A DNA stretch of 6,879 nt. Origin: Anaerolineales bacterium (GTDB lineage: Bacteria > Chloroflexota > Anaerolineae > Anaerolineales > DRMV01). Both the position numbers and the translations under genes were made by a program. Below the pieces are notes generated by a model. That model was not told where the DNA came from. It saw only the letters and a program-made list of their open reading frames with translations, and ran no database searches. The stretch lies in contig JALUBW010000113.1 of assembly GCA_027044735.1 (NCBI GenBank), forward strand, positions 7,361-14,239, in the 5' to 3' direction. Each line of letters begins with the position of its first letter. Position 1 is the stretch's first letter. This document shows positions 5,952-6,879 of this stretch, one piece after another.

Positions 5952-6013
5952 TTTTGGAGTGCGGCAACATGTTGCCGCTTTGGAAAGCGGCGCTGTAGCG
6001 CCGCACTCCAAAA
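5952..6013. repeat. 62-bp REP-like palindromic element with two alternative folds
   Basis: TTTTGGAGTGCGGC (5952-5965) is perfectly inverted at 6000-6013. Inside are three overlapping palindromes: GCGGCAACATGTTGCCGC (5961-5978), GCCGCTTTGGAAAGCGGC (5974-5991) and GCGGCGCTGTAGCGCCGC (5987-6004). The GCGGC/GCCGC half-units start at 5961, 5974, 5987 and 6000, exactly 13 bases apart. Two folds are possible: a 14-bp outer stem with the middle hairpin, or a 9-bp outer stem with the two side hairpins. The architecture resembles REP/BIME elements moved by Y1 (RAYT) transposases; that family link is inferred, and no transposase is in the window. Confidence 0.75.
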
Positions 6014-6021
6014 AATGGCGT

Positions 6022-6049
6022 TTTCAGGGTCGGGTGTCCGCCCCTGAAA
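6022..6049. repeat. Hairpin downstream of the polyprenyl synthase gene
   Basis: TTTCAGGG (6022-6029) and CCCTGAAA (6042-6049) form an 8-bp stem, continued after one mismatch by CGG (6031-6033) with CCG (6038-6040). On the - strand it lies 40 bases after the synthase stop codon and is followed, after a short gap, by TTTTTT (6010-6015 complement). It may act as a weak terminator for that gene; the gap before the T-run makes this uncertain. Confidence 0.4.
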
Positions 6050-6088
6050 CTGACATGGTAGGGGGTCTTGTTTAGGGGCAAGAAGTGC

Positions 6089-6879
6089 TCAAAAATCGCG
6101 CTCCACGATGTAATTAGCGAGTTCGCGCAGCGCCATTCGTTCTTCCGAAGCCGGTAGATGCGCAAGGCAATCCAAAGCGCTGCGGGCAAATCGGCGCGCT
6201 TCCTCGGCGGCAACAGCAATTGCATCGCTGGAGCGAATGCGCTCAATCAGCCCTTCCACCGCCTCGTTGCCCAAAATGCCGCCGGAGAGCACAGCCTGAA
6301 GGTCTGCATCATCAGGGTGGGCTTCAAGGTAGCAAAGCGTGGGCATGGTGATAAGCCCATGCCGCAGATCGCTGCCAACCGGCTTGCCGAGTTTCACCTG
6401 CTCGCCGGTAAAGTCCAAAATATCGTCAATTATTTGATAAGCAATGCCCAAATCGTGCCCAAAACAGCGCGCCTGCCGGATCATCTCCTCGGGCACACCA
6501 GCCAGCGCCGCCGCTCCTTCCGTTGCCAACACGAACATGGAAGCCGTTTTGGCATAAATGCGCTTGTAATAGGCATCGCGGTCGGCAAAACCGGGGCCGT
6601 CAAACATCTGCGCCAGTTCCCCTTCCACGATAATGGCAAGCGTGCCGGCAAAAAGGCGCATCACGCGGATTGAGCCCACCTGCGCCGCCATGTCGGCCGA
6701 GCGGGCAAACATAAAGTCGCCCGTGAGCACGGTGGCCGCGGGCGACCATGAAGCGTTTAGTGTGGGGATGCCGCGGCGCAAAAGCGAGCCATCAATCAAA
6801 TCGTCGTGGACGAGCGTGGCGGTGTGCAAAAGTTCCACCGCGGCAGCCAAAGTTATCAGCGGCTCATCTTCCGCGCCGA
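6089..6879 (-). CDS. Long-chain polyprenyl diphosphate synthase (3' part, cut by window edge)
   Basis: A trans-isoprenyl diphosphate synthase that condenses isopentenyl diphosphate onto an allylic primer. The reading frame is open to the right edge, so the N-terminus (probably 60-80 residues, with the GGKR.RP block) lies outside; a TTG at 6850 should not be taken as the start. About 262 residues are visible. The first Asp-rich motif DDLID is at 6791-6805, followed by RRGIPT, and the second, DDILD, at 6413-6427 in YQIIDDILDFTG. GDFMFA, the GELAQ block, KTASMF and GKPVGSDL are also conserved. Ala and Thr at positions -5 and -4 before the first Asp-rich motif, as in E. coli IspB, argue against a short C15/C20 product, where an aromatic residue usually sits. 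A quinone side chain is the likely use. The C-terminus (ELANYIVERDF) is complete. It converges on the CBS/ACT gene and is not part of the transporter unit. Confidence 0.92.
   Translation of the reverse strand, partial: GAEDEPLITLAAAVELLHTATLVHDDLIDGSLLRRGIPTLNASWSPAATVLTGDFMFARSADMAAQVGSIRVMRLFAGTLAIIVEGELAQMFDGPGFADRDAYYKRIYAKTASMFVLATEGAAALAGVPEEMIRQARCFGHDLGIAYQIIDDILDFTGEQVKLGKPVGSDLRHGLITMPTLCYLEAHPDDADLQAVLSGGILGNEAVEGLIERIRSSDAIAVAAEEARRFARSALDCLAHLPASEERMALRELANYIVERDF

Larger units (their letters stand above)
5757..6088. other. Convergent intergenic region with palindromes and no gene
   Basis: This roughly 330-base stretch lies between the 3' ends of the CBS/ACT gene and the polyprenyl synthase gene. 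I see no coding region with a ribosome binding site and no tRNA or known RNA. Short open frames here run through the palindromes and have no support. What it holds is a set of strong inverted repeats: 5755-5768, 5798-5822, 5952-6013 and 6022-6049. In addition CCCCCTACC (5772-5780) is the exact inverse of GGTAGGGGG (6057-6065), each next to a GACATGGT octamer (5781-5788 and 6052-6059). The dense inverted repeats suggest accumulated mobile or REP-type repeats, plus transcript-end hairpins for the two converging genes. Confidence 0.6.

Noticed and set aside
5755..6065. CRISPR array
   Set aside because: The repeats are palindromes of different sequence and irregular spacing, not regularly spaced identical direct repeats with spacers.
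5863..6246. - strand frame through the palindrome cluster and synthase 3' end
   Set aside because: It reads through inverted repeats and out of frame in the synthase gene; no family resemblance.
6158..6673. 171-codon + strand frame opposite the polyprenyl synthase
   Set aside because: The - strand frame contains both Asp-rich motifs and the other synthase blocks; the + frame has no recognisable features.
6848..6850. TTG as the start codon of the polyprenyl synthase
   Set aside because: The frame stays open to the window edge and the preceding residues (EPLIT) continue the family's conserved helix, so the gene is cut by the edge.

Overview
The window carries a complete ABC importer operon of the branched-chain (hydrophobic) amino acid uptake type: binding lipoprotein, two permeases and two ATPases in the order livJ-like, livH, livM, livG, livF, all on the + strand. 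It is followed by a separately promoted gene for a CBS-CBS-ACT (AcuB-like) sensor protein. After a repeat-rich convergent intergenic stretch comes the 3' part of a long-chain polyprenyl diphosphate synthase gene on the - strand, which runs off the right edge. The window suggests a bacterium with strong AAGGAGG-type ribosome binding sites, lipoprotein-anchored binding proteins with a Thr/Ser/Pro/Ala-rich linker, and isoprenoid-quinone-type biosynthesis. That look fits Chloroflexota (Anaerolineae-like), but the assignment is an impression from protein style and not a proven placement.

Layout. 1-201: leader and promoter region with a tandem 11-bp repeat, a 10-bp inverted repeat, a weak sigma70-like promoter and two small leader hairpins. 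202-1533: binding lipoprotein. 1550-1590: strong intrinsic terminator between the binding protein and the permeases, probably a partial-readthrough point. 1629-4938: livH-livM-livG-livF, tightly packed (ATGA overlaps at livH/livM and livM/livG, 24 bp between livG and livF). 4919-4961: a second intrinsic terminator whose left arm is made from the last codons of livF. 4960-5105: a new promoter with a consensus -10, a CRP/FNR-type dyad near -42 and a structured leader. 5106-5756: CBS/ACT protein. 5757-6088: no gene; several strong palindromes, including a 62-bp REP-like element that can fold in two ways. 6089-6879: polyprenyl synthase, partial.

The five transporter proteins form one HAAT-family importer: the lipoprotein captures an amino acid outside the membrane, LivH/LivM form the channel and LivG/LivF hydrolyse ATP. 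The CBS/ACT protein has domains that in other proteins bind adenine nucleotides (CBS) and amino acids (ACT), so it could report energy and amino acid status next to the transporter. That link is inferred from position only. The polyprenyl synthase is convergent and functionally separate, most likely making a quinone side chain or a similar lipid. Most of the window is recognisable and ordinary. The parts most worth a second look are the two-state repeat at 5952-6013, the sensor next to the transporter, the dyad-rich promoter at 4960-5030 and the degenerate ABC signature of LivG.
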